From Planococcus sp. SK3692 (GTDB taxonomy: Bacteria > Bacillota > Bacilli > Bacillales_A > Planococcaceae), in assembly GCF_028890485.2 (NCBI RefSeq), contig NZ_JARCHV010000001.1, forward strand, positions 1,399,698-1,463,697: DNA of 64,000 bases, read 5' to 3'. The number at the start of each line of letters is the position of its first letter. The first letter of the stretch is position 1. Under the pieces are notes generated by a model, which was not told the origin of the DNA, did no database searches, and was given only the letters and a program-made list of their open reading frames with translations. Position numbers and translations under genes: made by a program. Positions 6,835 to 16,016 of the stretch are shown here, piece after piece.

Positions 6835-9800
6835 TCACTCAGTATTTTTGAATATCTCTTGCAAAATGTAATAGGATTCTTTCAAGCGTTCCTGCGTTTG
6901 CGGAAGCTCCCATGGCTCCCATGAATAAAGCTTGCTATTGTCCAGCCCCATCGATTCAAGTTCTTTTCCATTTGAATTCTCAAGAACCGCTGCGGCTTTT
7001 ATGCCTTCAACGGTCATGCTCGCCTCGATGCCGTCTTGTTGCAAATCGCCCGTGAATTCTTTTTTCGCCGGGTCTTTTGAATTCAATAGCATCCACGGAA
7101 TCCGGATTTCCAAAACCCCGGTTTCTTCTGAATAGTAATAGTCGTTTAAGGAATCGTATTGATCGGCTTCAGGATCGGCTATCCCGAAGCGCAGTTCTCC
7201 TGTTTCATAATATTCGAAAGGATAGACTTCTCCTGTGTCTGGCCGTGTGAATTCCTTATTCAGCGCTAAACGCATTGGGTGGAAGTTGTTTTCAATATTC
7301 GGCTCTTTTGGAATCATTTTAAGCTGTTCATAGTAGTCGTAATAGAATGTGTCATAATCGCCAGCGACATTAATCGCCGCTTCTTCTCCCTTGATGGTCA
7401 GTTCGAAATCAGCCAGGAAGCTGTCTGACACTTCGATTCCTTGATCTTCCCGTACACTGAAGTACAGGCGCAAGCGGTCTTCATCCCACCACTCCTGTTG
7501 TGGATCGAACTCTGCTTTGACATAGACATAACGTTCATCGGAATCCATCGACAACGAACGCAAGGCCCCTTGCTCTTTTTCATACAGCAGCGATCCGTCC
7601 TGCCAATCATCTTCGCCATCGACTTTCACCTTATGGCGGTCAAAGCTGAGCAAGCCGAATTGCTGTTCATTCGTCTGGGCATTGGACCAGAACGGGCGTT
7701 CATCCGGATTGTCATAATCCATCGTATTCCATGTGCGTTTGAACCATTCATCCTGCCAAGTGAACACCAAACCGCCAAGCATGCCTTCTTCGAGGATATC
7801 TTCATACAGGAGGCTTACGATTTCCCCTTGCTCACTCTCGGAAATAAAACCTTGGTTCCAGCCGAATGGGTTTTTATGGGTCATGCCCCTAGAAGCCGGC
7901 ACACCGAATTCCGCAATCAACAATGGCATATCGTGCGATTCGTTCAAATCACGTAAATACCCCGCGTAATTATTGCGCTCGCCGCGGTGGTCGATAAATT
8001 CCGTATATTTCTCTTCTAAGTTCAGGAAATCCGGATAGTATGGATAGACATGATACGAAGCAAACATGCCTACTTCGTCCAATTCACCGATCGTACGGAT
8101 ATGGTTTGGATCGACCGTCGCCAAGTCTTCTTGTTCACTAGGCTCTGCCGGTTGGTCGATATTATCGGTCGTCACCCAATTCGTGAAGCTGAGCGGTCGC
8201 ATGCTGTCATAGGTTTCGTATTCATAGGCAGCTAAAACTTCCAGCTGCTCCGCAATCCAATACTCCATCGGATTGGCATCTTCGGTTTCGATATATGTGC
8301 CCGAAAACTCGCCAAGATCCGGATATTTACGGTTCATCTCGTCGACTGTAAACGGATACCATTCAATACCAATCATCCAGCCGATGACGTAATCGGAAAT
8401 GTCTGCCGTGTAAGTTCCGGAAGCATGCCCCGGCTCTTCATCAACTTCAGCATCACCATGAACGGCATCCGCCACTTTTTTCATCTCTTGCTGGAAACGT
8501 TCCGTAATTTCAGGCGTGAACGCATCCAAGGTTTCTTCTAGCGGCCCTTCATCAATCCATACACCGTGGTAGACATAGAGTGGCGTTTCGACTGATTCAT
8601 TGTACTTGGCCAAGGCTTCATAGAAAGCAGGCGGGTGGAGCGTATAGACGCGAATCGCATTGGCGTTCATTTCCCCGATTGCCTTGAACCAGCGGTCATA
8701 TTCCTCGCGAGTGATCGCTGCTTCGCCAGGGAAGGTGCCGGGTTTTGCCATGCCCATATTGACGCCTTTGACGGTGAATTCTTTCCACTCACCGTCTTCG
8801 AACACTTCAAACTGCTCGCCGTTTACACGCGATGGATAGGAAATCCCGTCTTTTTCAGCTGCCGACGACACTTGTGACGGCGTTTCCCGCTCTTTTCCTG
8901 AACTGTCCGCAAGAATCGATTCCATCATTGGCACATACGTTTTCCAATAAAAACTATCGTTGCCGCCAAATGACATCCAATCCCGCATCTTGGCAAGCCC
9001 CCCGTATTGGTAGAATGACGGCACATCCTCGACGTCAACAAAGTCGCCAGCAAAATAATAGACGTCCGCATCATTTACAGTCGTGTGCATGACGGCCGGA
9101 AAAGTCTCCGGAATCCCGCGTTCAGAAAGCGCCGCTTGGCCTTGTTCGCCGAGAGACCATTCGTATTCGGCAAGCACTTCAGTCTGTCCTTGTACTTCAT
9201 TGATATCAAACCAATAATCGAATGTCGGACTTTCCTGAAGACCGAAAGCCGTTTGCCCAGGCTCTGTGAATTTCACGTGCAGTCCGGCATTTTCGATATC
9301 GCCCCGCTCTTCAGACAACACAACAATCTCGCCACTGGCATCTTCAACAAGCACGAACCCTCCGCCCGTAAACTGCCAATCTTCTGCCTCCTGTTCATAA
9401 TTCTGGACAATCCATGCAGGCACCTCGGCACCTGCTAAGTCAGGAAAATAGCGCCCACTCCAGCCACTCCACTTGATGCCTAAAAATTCTTCCATATCCG
9501 TGCTGACAGCAGCATCTGTCGGGGAAGCGAATGTATTGAATTCAACGACTAAATCACTGCCCTTATCGATTACTTGCTGCTTGATCGCTTGCCATTCAGC
9601 CATCTCCAAGCCGCCATAGATGAGCTCGGAGCGTTCACCTTTGGCCTCTTGCCAAGGGAGATCGTCTTCATATACCCCGTAGGCATCAGCCAAATAAATT
9701 AAATCATAGCCCGATCCGAGTTCCTCGATGCCCCGAATTTCATAATCCTTGTCGTTTTCATTCGGCATAAAACCGAAGTAATCGGTATCTGCGCGGTAGT

Positions 9801-9996
9801 CCGACTCATCCTCTTTGACAAAACGGTTATGGTTCAAGACCCAAGTCAGCCCTTTATGTTCGCGGTAATTTTCCGACGGGACGGTTTTATCGACAATCGC
9901 CACGTTCAAAGGCTCGCTTCCTTGAAACAGCCAGATAATGAATGGTGATAGCAATAACAGCACGACGATTGCTGCCCCGATGAATGTCTTTTTCAA
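6835..9996 (-). CDS. Large membrane-anchored glycoside-hydrolase-like protein
   Basis: 1053 residues starting at a TTG with AAAGAGGA upstream. One N-terminal hydrophobic segment (about residues 5-25) looks like an uncleaved anchor. Residues about 30-370 form an extracellular region I do not recognise, perhaps a degenerate amidotransferase-like fold. Residues about 400-780 resemble a GH2/GH-A type TIM barrel: VKGVNMGMAKP begins it, GWMIGIEWYPF carries a possible acid/base Glu (near 543) and IAEFGVP a possible nucleophile Glu (near 696). The C-terminal 250 residues are rich in beta segments and may bind sugars. It stands alone between terminators, with no glycosyltransferase neighbour. Substrate unknown. 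Confidence 0.75.
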   Translation of the reverse strand: MKKTFIGAAIVVLLLLSPFIIWLFQGSEPLNVAIVDKTVPSENYREHKGLTWVLNHNRFVKEDESDYRADTDYFGFMPNENDKDYEIRGIEELGSGYDLIYLADAYGVYEDDLPWQEAKGERSELIYGGLEMAEWQAIKQQVIDKGSDLVVEFNTFASPTDAAVSTDMEEFLGIKWSGWSGRYFPDLAGAEVPAWIVQNYEQEAEDWQFTGGGFVLVEDASGEIVVLSEERGDIENAGLHVKFTEPGQTAFGLQESPTFDYWFDINEVQGQTEVLAEYEWSLGEQGQAALSERGIPETFPAVMHTTVNDADVYYFAGDFVDVEDVPSFYQYGGLAKMRDWMSFGGNDSFYWKTYVPMMESILADSSGKERETPSQVSSAAEKDGISYPSRVNGEQFEVFEDGEWKEFTVKGVNMGMAKPGTFPGEAAITREEYDRWFKAIGEMNANAIRVYTLHPPAFYEALAKYNESVETPLYVYHGVWIDEGPLEETLDAFTPEITERFQQEMKKVADAVHGDAEVDEEPGHASGTYTADISDYVIGWMIGIEWYPFTVDEMNRKYPDLGEFSGTYIETEDANPMEYWIAEQLEVLAAYEYETYDSMRPLSFTNWVTTDNIDQPAEPSEQEDLATVDPNHIRTIGELDEVGMFASYHVYPYYPDFLNLEEKYTEFIDHRGERNNYAGYLRDLNESHDMPLLIAEFGVPASRGMTHKNPFGWNQGFISESEQGEIVSLLYEDILEEGMLGGLVFTWQDEWFKRTWNTMDYDNPDERPFWSNAQTNEQQFGLLSFDRHKVKVDGEDDWQDGSLLYEKEQGALRSLSMDSDERYVYVKAEFDPQQEWWDEDRLRLYFSVREDQGIEVSDSFLADFELTIKGEEAAINVAGDYDTFYYDYYEQLKMIPKEPNIENNFHPMRLALNKEFTRPDTGEVYPFEYYETGELRFGIADPEADQYDSLNDYYYSEETGVLEIRIPWMLLNSKDPAKKEFTGDLQQDGIEASMTVEGIKAAAVLENSNGKELESMGLDNSKLYSWEPWELPQTQERLKESYYILQEIFKNTE

Positions 9997-10136
9997 AATG
10001 ATTCCTCTTTTCCTGTAAAACCCATTTACGGTTATTATATAGTATAAAAAAATTGTTTAAATAGAAAATATTTCTAAAAGGTGAACGCTTTACACTTTTT
10101 TTATTATTTGATTCCGCTGATGTGTCCAGACGCAAA

Positions 10137-10167
10137 GAAGCCCGTCCTTTTTGAAAGGACGGGCTTC
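10137..10167 (-). terminator. Terminator after first SulP gene
   Basis: Perfect arms AAGCCCGTCCTTT and AAAGGACGGGCTT, directly after the SulP stop on the minus strand. Confidence 0.85.
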
Positions 10168-10179
10168 TCTATAATTTCA

Positions 10180-11640
10180 TCAATGGGTGGGTAGTTTAGC
10201 ATTCGAGCTTTTAAAGATCGCCAATTGATCGATCAGTTTCTGGCTTCCGGCATCCAGGCCGGTCACTTCCACTTCATTGGCATTTTCGCGGAACTTCAGC
10301 ACGACCCTGTCGACGGCGCCGACGCCGGAATCGTCCCAAATATGGGCATCCGTGAAATCGATAATCACTTTCTCGCGTTCGATATCGAAATCGAATTTCT
10401 CTAGGAAGTCTTCCACGGAAGCGAAGAACAATTGACCTTCAACACGGTATTGTGTTGCATCTAGCAAACGCTTCTCCACTTTGATTTTGGAAATCTTCGA
10501 GACGAAGAAGATGGCGCTTAGCAAGACGCCCGCCAGTACACCAATCGATAAATCGTGCGTATAAACGACGATGGCGACAGTTGCGACCATAACGATGGAA
10601 TCGGTTTTCGGTGCTTTTTTCAAGTAAGTGAACGAAGCCCAGTCGAATGTCCCGATCGATACCATGATCATGATGCCGACAAGCACCGGCATCGGGATTT
10701 GCACAACGACATTGCCGAGAACGATGATCAAAAACATCAGGAACGTACCGGCAACGAGTGCCGACAAGCGGCCACGGCCGCCCGATTTGACGTTGATGAC
10801 CGATTGCCCGATCATCGCACAGCCCGCCATTCCGCCGAAGAAACCGGTGACGAAGTTGGCAATGCCTTGCCCTCTGGCTTCTTTGTTCTTGTCACTTGTT
10901 GTATCGGTCATGTCATCGACGATATTCGCCGTCAAGAGCGATTCGAGCAAGCCGACAATCGCCAGCGCAAGTGAGTACGGGAAGATGATCGACAAGGTTT
11001 CCAAGTTGAATGGCACATCCGGCAACAAGAAGCTCGGGAGCGTCTGGCTGATTGTGCCGAGATCGCCCACTGTGCGCAATTCGAACCCGGAATAGATAGC
11101 CACTGCCGTCAACACCACCAGCGCGATAAGCGGGGCCGGGATGGCTTTGAAAAAGCGCGGCACGATGTAGATGATGGCCAGCGTGATAGCCACGAAGAGA
11201 TAGGTCATATTGTTGATGCCGATGAAATGCGGCACTTGCGCCATGAAGATCAAGATTGCCAGCGCGTTGACAAAGCCGATCATGACAGCGCGTGGGATGA
11301 ATTTCATCACTCTTGCCACTTTGAAGGCGCCGAACAGGATCTGGATGACCCCTGTCAAAATCGTGGCAGCGAGCAAGTATTCCAGCCCGTGGTCACGGAC
11401 AAGCGGCACCATCAATAGCGCCATGGCGCCGGTAGCGGCCGAAATCATGCCGGGCCGCCCGCCGACGAAGGCGATGATGACCGCTATGCTGAAGGAAGCA
11501 TACAAGCCGACCATCGGATCGACCCCTGCAATGATGGAGAAGGCAATGGCTTCCGGAATAAGTGCAATAGCGACGAGAATCCCTGACAATATATCGCCGC
11601 GGATATTCCCGAACCATTGGGTTTTAAGACTTTGTTTCAC
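10180..11640 (-). CDS. SulP-family anion transporter with STAS domain (copy 1)
   Basis: 486 residues: a transmembrane domain of about ten to fourteen helices (residues 1-375) with the SulP hallmarks ([26 protein letters not shown]), then a cytoplasmic STAS domain (about 390-486). The small size resembles bacterial BicA-like Na+/bicarbonate or sulfate carriers, but the substrate cannot be decided. GTG start with GAGGAGC upstream. A paralogue of equal length lies at 14328-15788; by eye well over 80 percent of residues are identical and no gap is needed. Unlike copy 2, this one has no uspA gene behind it. Confidence 0.92.
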   Translation of the reverse strand: MKQSLKTQWFGNIRGDILSGILVAIALIPEAIAFSIIAGVDPMVGLYASFSIAVIIAFVGGRPGMISAATGAMALLMVPLVRDHGLEYLLAATILTGVIQILFGAFKVARVMKFIPRAVMIGFVNALAILIFMAQVPHFIGINNMTYLFVAITLAIIYIVPRFFKAIPAPLIALVVLTAVAIYSGFELRTVGDLGTISQTLPSFLLPDVPFNLETLSIIFPYSLALAIVGLLESLLTANIVDDMTDTTSDKNKEARGQGIANFVTGFFGGMAGCAMIGQSVINVKSGGRGRLSALVAGTFLMFLIIVLGNVVVQIPMPVLVGIMIMVSIGTFDWASFTYLKKAPKTDSIVMVATVAIVVYTHDLSIGVLAGVLLSAIFFVSKISKIKVEKRLLDATQYRVEGQLFFASVEDFLEKFDFDIEREKVIIDFTDAHIWDDSGVGAVDRVVLKFRENANEVEVTGLDAGSQKLIDQLAIFKSSNAKLPTH

Positions 11641-11714
11641 GTAATCGAGCTCCTCTATTCTTTATTTGAACGTTTCTCCATATCCTGAAAACCTTATTTT
11701 TTCACAATGAAAAC

Positions 11715-11743
11715 AGTTTAGCACCGACACTCCATTAATGGAA
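11715..11743 (-). promoter_or_regulatory. Promoter of SulP copy 1
   Basis: TTCCAT (11738-11743), 17 bases, TAAACT (11715-11720) on the minus strand. The same arrangement (TTACAT, 17, TAAACT) and the flanking bases GGTGCTAAACTG are kept upstream of SulP copy 2, which supports the call. Confidence 0.6.
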
Positions 11744-11777
11744 CCTTTTTGGGCCCATTTTTACAAAAAAATTAATA

Positions 11778-11786
11778 TGTTATAAT
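11778..11786 (+). promoter_or_regulatory. Extended -10 promoter of the recombinase-like gene
   Basis: TGTTATAAT forms an extended -10 element about 33 bases before the GTG start. GAGGAG lies eight bases before the start codon. Confidence 0.6.
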
Positions 11787-11818
11787 ATATTCACTTTGTA
11801 CAGTGAGGAGTTTTTTAC

Positions 11819-12361
11819 GTGCGAATCGGTTATGCAAGAGCCATTGAAGAAGATTTAGATTGTCAAAAGCAGCGCACCCTATTTGAAGAATTCGGCTGCG
11901 ATGTCATCCATATAGAATCCCACAGTTCCCCGAAACAGCGGATTGAGCTGGAACGCATGCTTGAAGCTGTCGGCCCTGGAGACCGCATCATCGTGATGAA
12001 ACTCCATGTGCTGGCAGATTCAACCCGCCAATTGGTGGACCTGGTTGAAGCGCTCGAAGAAAAAAGCGCGTTCCTTCATGCCGTTAAAGAACATATCGAT
12101 ACCGCGAAAGGAACGTCGTTTTCATTTTTGGAAATCGCGAAATCCATCGCCGAATTCCAGAGCGACTCCATCAGCGCGAAGACCAAAGCAGGCTTATCGG
12201 AAGCCAAGCAAAAAGGCATGCACGCCGGGCGACCGCGCAAGCCGGATGCCAATGTCAAAAAAGCGATTGAAATGTATAAAAGCAAATCCTATAGCTTGGC
12301 CGAGATCAAAGAACAGACCGGCATCAGCAAATCCACTCTGTATCGTTATTTGGAGAATTAA
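11819..12361 (+). CDS. Serine-recombinase-like DNA-binding protein lacking catalytic residues
   Basis: 180 residues collinear with small serine recombinases (resolvase/invertase family): N-terminal catalytic-domain fold, long helix near residues 100-130, and a C-terminal helix-turn-helix (AEIKEQTGISKSTLYRYL). The catalytic serine in the usual YARVS motif is Ile here (YARAI), and the usual LDRLGRS is LHVLADS, which removes two catalytic arginines. AEFER is AEFQS. The protein therefore probably binds DNA but cannot recombine it. It is transcribed divergently from SulP copy 1 with a 178-base shared gap; a regulatory role there is inferred. Ends at a strong terminator. Confidence 0.85.
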   Translation: MRIGYARAIEEDLDCQKQRTLFEEFGCDVIHIESHSSPKQRIELERMLEAVGPGDRIIVMKLHVLADSTRQLVDLVEALEEKSAFLHAVKEHIDTAKGTSFSFLEIAKSIAEFQSDSISAKTKAGLSEAKQKGMHAGRPRKPDANVKKAIEMYKSKSYSLAEIKEQTGISKSTLYRYLEN

Positions 12362-12366
12362 AAAAA

Positions 12367-12390
12367 GAGCGCCTCGGCGCTCTTTTTTTT
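12367..12390 (+). terminator. Terminator after the recombinase-like gene
   Basis: GAGCGCC and GGCGCTC arms followed by eight T. Confidence 0.9.
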
Positions 12391-12424
12391 CAGGCTGTCG
12401 AAAAGGTAAGAAGTCGTATTTTCC

Positions 12425-12465
12425 GAAGCTTATCGCTCGCTTTCCGTGGGGCGGGAATCGAGCAA
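12425..12465. repeat. Fragment of a GC-rich dispersed intergenic repeat
   Basis: The stretch CTTTCCGTGGGGCGGGAATC, followed by GAGC, recurs in altered form at 53205-53222 and, inverted, at 27180-27202. Only the core is present here, so this is a remnant or short member of the family. Confidence 0.5.
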
Positions 12466-12568
12466 ACGCTTCTCCAAATACTTAGCTAAGTCATTGATTT
12501 TTGAATGTAGAAATGGTGATTTCCTTTTTCATTCATAGCGGATTATAGACTTCTTCAACCCTCTTTTT

Positions 12569-13834
12569 CTATTGTCCGGTTTTCAACTCTTCTTTCACGG
12601 GTGGTTTTGCCAGGATGGAAGCGACGATCGCTAAAGCCGGGATGATGAGCAGGAAGCTTAATGCTTCATCGTAGCCGCCAAGGAAATCGTAAAACAAGCC
12701 GAACGGCAAGGGCCCTAAAGCAGAGCCGATGACCATGATCGCCATCGCGATGCCGCTGATGCTGCCGATATACTGGCGGCCGTAATAATTGGGCCAGACG
12801 ATGCTCAACGTGACCCGCTCAATTCCTGACACCATACCCCAAACGACGCCGAACAAAATTGCCAACGAAAGCACCGTCGCTTGCTGGAGCAGCAAAATGA
12901 AAATGATTTCTCCCACGAACAAAGCGACGAGCATCCAGCGAACTTCGATTTTATCCAGCAAATACCCGGCTAAAAACGTTACCGGAAATCCGACGACCGC
13001 CATCAAGCTGAGCACGGTCGCTGCGGCTTCAGGTGTCAGCGATTGCTGTGAAAAAATCGAGACCAAATGGAAAGTGATTCCCGTGTTCACCAAGGCAGGC
13101 GTCGCGACACAAAACAGCAGCAGCCAAAAGGCGCGGGTTTTCTGCGCTTCTTTTACGGTCCAGCTAATATCTGCCGATAAACTCTTCTCTGCGGTTTCCC
13201 CTTCAGGAATCACTTCCCCGTCAGGACGCAAGCCGATATCTTCGGGTTTGTTGCGGATCAGCAAAAACGCAAGCGGCGTAAAAATAACCAACACGGACGC
13301 GCCGAGCAACATCCACGCAATGCGCCAATCGAAGGTTTCGATCAGCCATACATTGAGCAATGGAAAGACGGCAGAGCCGACCATCGCCCCGAGAGCTGCT
13401 AGGCTAAGCGCGCGCCCTCTTTTGGCGATGAACCATTGCGGTACGAGCGACTTCGGCGTGAGTGACATCGAACCTTGCCCGAGCAGGCGAATCAAAAAGA
13501 AGCCGATGAACAGCATGAAAGTGTTGGCGATCAATCCGTTAAACAAGCAGGCAAGCCCCAACAAGCTGGAGATGACGACCGCCATCTTGCGTGCTCCCTG
13601 GCTATCGAACAGCCTGCCGACCATAAAGATCAGGAAGCCCGCAAGCAGAGTAGCCGCAGAATAAATTCCTGAAACCGTCGAGCGGCTCCATCCGAACTCT
13701 TCGATATAATAATCGATGAAAATGGCATTCGAAAAGGTTTGGCCGGGACCCGAAAAGAAATACGACAACGCTGAAATCGCGACGATGACCCAACCATAAT
13801 AAAACGGCGTATGTATTGGTGCAGTTTGTTTCAT
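12569..13834 (-). CDS. MFS transporter (monocarboxylate/oxalate-formate-like)
   Basis: 421 residues with about twelve predicted membrane segments, two halves of six helices joined by a charged loop (about residues 200-225). The N-terminal FYYGWVIVAISALSYFF and the loop motif GRLFDSQGARK after helix 2 are typical of the MFS carriers related to monocarboxylate and oxalate/formate exchangers. No substrate can be assigned. ATG start with GAAGGAGAAC upstream. It sits between the recombinase-like gene (convergent) and uspA (same strand, separated by a terminator). Confidence 0.87.
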   Translation of the reverse strand: MKQTAPIHTPFYYGWVIVAISALSYFFSGPGQTFSNAIFIDYYIEEFGWSRSTVSGIYSAATLLAGFLIFMVGRLFDSQGARKMAVVISSLLGLACLFNGLIANTFMLFIGFFLIRLLGQGSMSLTPKSLVPQWFIAKRGRALSLAALGAMVGSAVFPLLNVWLIETFDWRIAWMLLGASVLVIFTPLAFLLIRNKPEDIGLRPDGEVIPEGETAEKSLSADISWTVKEAQKTRAFWLLLFCVATPALVNTGITFHLVSIFSQQSLTPEAAATVLSLMAVVGFPVTFLAGYLLDKIEVRWMLVALFVGEIIFILLLQQATVLSLAILFGVVWGMVSGIERVTLSIVWPNYYGRQYIGSISGIAMAIMVIGSALGPLPFGLFYDFLGGYDEALSFLLIIPALAIVASILAKPPVKEELKTGQ

Positions 13835-13861
13835 CTTGTTCTCCTTCCTGCCTGCTACAGC

Positions 13862-13891
13862 AAAAAGGGCTCCACCTGGGAGCCCTTTTTC
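13862..13891. terminator. Terminator after uspA
   Basis: AAAAAGGGCTCC and GGGAGCCCTTTTT arms; ends the SulP2-uspA operon. Confidence 0.85.
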
Positions 13892-14311
13892 TTATTTTAC
13901 AATCAATACCGGACAGTTCGCGCGCTTGACCACTTTGTGGCTGACGCTGCCAAGCACCATTTCCTGCAGGGAATTCAAGCCGCGGCTGCCGATCACGAGC
14001 ATATCGAACGCTTCTTTATTGGCGAAATCGACAATCGTCGGTCCCGGAGTCCCATGAAGGATCTCCACGCGGTATTTGATGTTCTCAGACGCAACTGCCT
14101 CTTCGACAGGCTGCAATTTCTTACGGCGCTGGAAATCCAGCTCCGCAGAACTGCCGCTGTGGAGCACTTCGTTTTTCGCATTGTCATGATCCGCCACAAA
14201 AACGATCGTGATTTGTGAATCATCAGATCCTTTTGCTATTTTCACGGCTTCTTTAGCTGCGCGGAGTGAATGGTCGGAACCATCCACAGCGAGTAGGATT
14301 TTCTTGTACAC
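13892..14311 (-). CDS. Universal stress protein UspA family
   Basis: 139 residues of a single Usp domain. The ATP-binding signature G-2X-G-9X-GS is visible in GSRGLNSLQEMVLGSVSHKV near the C-terminus, and the first strand is KKILLAVDGSDHS, so this is an ATP-binding type Usp. GTG start with GGGGAG upstream. It begins 16 bases after SulP copy 2 and shares its terminator, so the two are an operon; a link between the anion carrier and a nucleotide-binding stress protein is inferred from this. Confidence 0.92.
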   Translation of the reverse strand: MYKKILLAVDGSDHSLRAAKEAVKIAKGSDDSQITIVFVADHDNAKNEVLHSGSSAELDFQRRKKLQPVEEAVASENIKYRVEILHGTPGPTIVDFANKEAFDMLVIGSRGLNSLQEMVLGSVSHKVVKRANCPVLIVK

Positions 14312-14327
14312 TTCTCAACACTCCCCT

Positions 14328-15788
14328 TTAATGAGTCGGTAATTTGGCATGCTCACTCTTGAAGATGGCCAATTGGTCGACCAATTTCTCACTCCCAGTA
14401 TCCAAACCGATGACGGTCACTCGGTTGGCATTTTCACGAAACTTCAAGACGACACGGTCTACGGCCCCTACCCCGGAATCATCCCAGATGTGGGCGTCTG
14501 TAAAATCGATGACGATGTCTTTATCTTCCACGCTAAAATCGAATTTGTCCAGAAAATCATCGACAGATGCGAAGAATAATTGCCCCTGCACCTGATAATG
14601 CGTCGCTTCAAGCAACTTCTTTTGTACCTTGATCTTGGAAATTTTAGCGACAAAGAAAATCGCGCTCAAGATGACTCCCGCAATAACACCTTGCGATAAA
14701 TCATGGGTGTAAACCACAATCGACACCGTCGCCACCATGACGATGGAATCGGTGATCGGTGCCTTTTTTAAATAAGTGAAGGAACTCCAGTCAAACGTGC
14801 CAATAGACACCATGATCATGATGCCAACCAGTACCGGCATCGGAATCTGTACGACCATCTCGCCGAGAACGATGATCAAAAACATCAGGAAGACCCCTGC
14901 CAGTAATGAAGATAGCCTTGTCCGCCCCCCTGATTTCACATTGATGATTGCTTGCCCGATCATCGCGCACCCCGCCATGCCGCCGAAAAATCCAGTGACG
15001 AAATTAGCGATGCCTTGCCCGCGCGACTCTTTGTTCTTGTCACTCGATGTGCCGGTCATGTCATCGACAATATTCGCCGTCAACAGCGACTCCAGTAACC
15101 CGACAATCGCAAGCGCCAGCGAGAACGGTAAGACAATCATGAATGTTTCGAAATTGAACGGCACGCTTGGAATAAGGAAGGTAGGAAGCGATTGGGTGAT
15201 TGTCCCAAGGTCTCCGACTGTCCGCAATTCAAAACCTCCGTAAATCGCAGCTGCCGTCAACAGCACTAAAGCAATCAATGGAGCAGGTACTGCTTTAAAG
15301 AAGCGCGGGACGATGTAAACAATTGCCAAGGTCACCGCCACGAAAATATAGGTCATGGTATTGATTCCGAGAAAATGAGGAACTTGCGCCATAAAGATCA
15401 GAATTGCCAAGGCGTTGACGAAGCCGATCATCACAGCCCGCGGAATGAATTTCATCACTTTGGCCACTTTGAAGACACCAAAGAGAATTTGGATGACCCC
15501 CGTTAACACTGTTGCCGCAAATAGATACTCAACTCCATAATCCCGCACAAGCGGCACCATAAGCAGCGCCATTGCACCCGTAGCACCCGAAATCATGGCG
15601 GGGCGCCCGCCGACAAAAGCAATGATCACCGCAATCAGGAAGGAAGCGTATAGCCCGACCATCGGGTCAACTCCCGCAATGATCGAAAACGCGATCGCTT
15701 CGGGAATAAGCGCTAAAGCCACGACCAATCCAGCGAGCGCATCCCCTTTTACATTTGAAAACCAGTCTTTTTTAATTTTTTCCAGCAT
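14328..15788 (-). CDS. SulP-family anion transporter with STAS domain (copy 2)
   Basis: 486 residues, full-length paralogue of the SulP gene at 10180-11640: the same transmembrane hallmarks ([23 protein letters not shown]) and an almost identical STAS domain ending AKLPTH. Differences cluster in the first 20 residues, in the loop around residues 200-225 and at the start of STAS. ATG start with AGGAG. It is cotranscribed with uspA. Possibly Na+/bicarbonate or sulfate uptake, undecided. The pair most likely arose by gene duplication, with both copies kept intact. Confidence 0.92.
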   Translation of the reverse strand: MLEKIKKDWFSNVKGDALAGLVVALALIPEAIAFSIIAGVDPMVGLYASFLIAVIIAFVGGRPAMISGATGAMALLMVPLVRDYGVEYLFAATVLTGVIQILFGVFKVAKVMKFIPRAVMIGFVNALAILIFMAQVPHFLGINTMTYIFVAVTLAIVYIVPRFFKAVPAPLIALVLLTAAAIYGGFELRTVGDLGTITQSLPTFLIPSVPFNFETFMIVLPFSLALAIVGLLESLLTANIVDDMTGTSSDKNKESRGQGIANFVTGFFGGMAGCAMIGQAIINVKSGGRTRLSSLLAGVFLMFLIIVLGEMVVQIPMPVLVGIMIMVSIGTFDWSSFTYLKKAPITDSIVMVATVSIVVYTHDLSQGVIAGVILSAIFFVAKISKIKVQKKLLEATHYQVQGQLFFASVDDFLDKFDFSVEDKDIVIDFTDAHIWDDSGVGAVDRVVLKFRENANRVTVIGLDTGSEKLVDQLAIFKSEHAKLPTH

Positions 15789-15860
15789 AGCTAACTCCTT
15801 TATATTTTATTTCCGAACAAGTGAATTTAGGTAATGCACGTCACTTTCATAACGAGATTC

Positions 15861-15889
15861 AGTTTAGCACCTTACGTCCCATAATGTAA
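15861..15889 (-). promoter_or_regulatory. Promoter of SulP copy 2
   Basis: TTACAT (15884-15889), 17 bases, TAAACT (15861-15866) on the minus strand, conserved with SulP copy 1 in sequence and spacing. Confidence 0.6.
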
Positions 15890-16016
15890 CCTTTATGGGA
15901 AAAAATCTTTTTTTATGTTATCATGAAAGAAATCGTCCTAGTTGTGAATCAGCTAGGGGAAATAAAAATCCGCATGCCAGCAAATGAACAATTGATATGC
16001 TGTAAGGAGTCCATCT

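Noticed and set aside
10080-10100. CcpA-like cre site (GTGAACGCTTTACAC) upstream of the glycoside-hydrolase-like gene
   Set aside because: The central CG and flanks do not align to the cre consensus without a gap, and the palindrome is poor.
12789-13664. Long open frame on the plus strand opposite the MFS gene
   Set aside because: It is an antisense shadow of a clear membrane-protein gene, with no ribosome binding site or recognisable domain.
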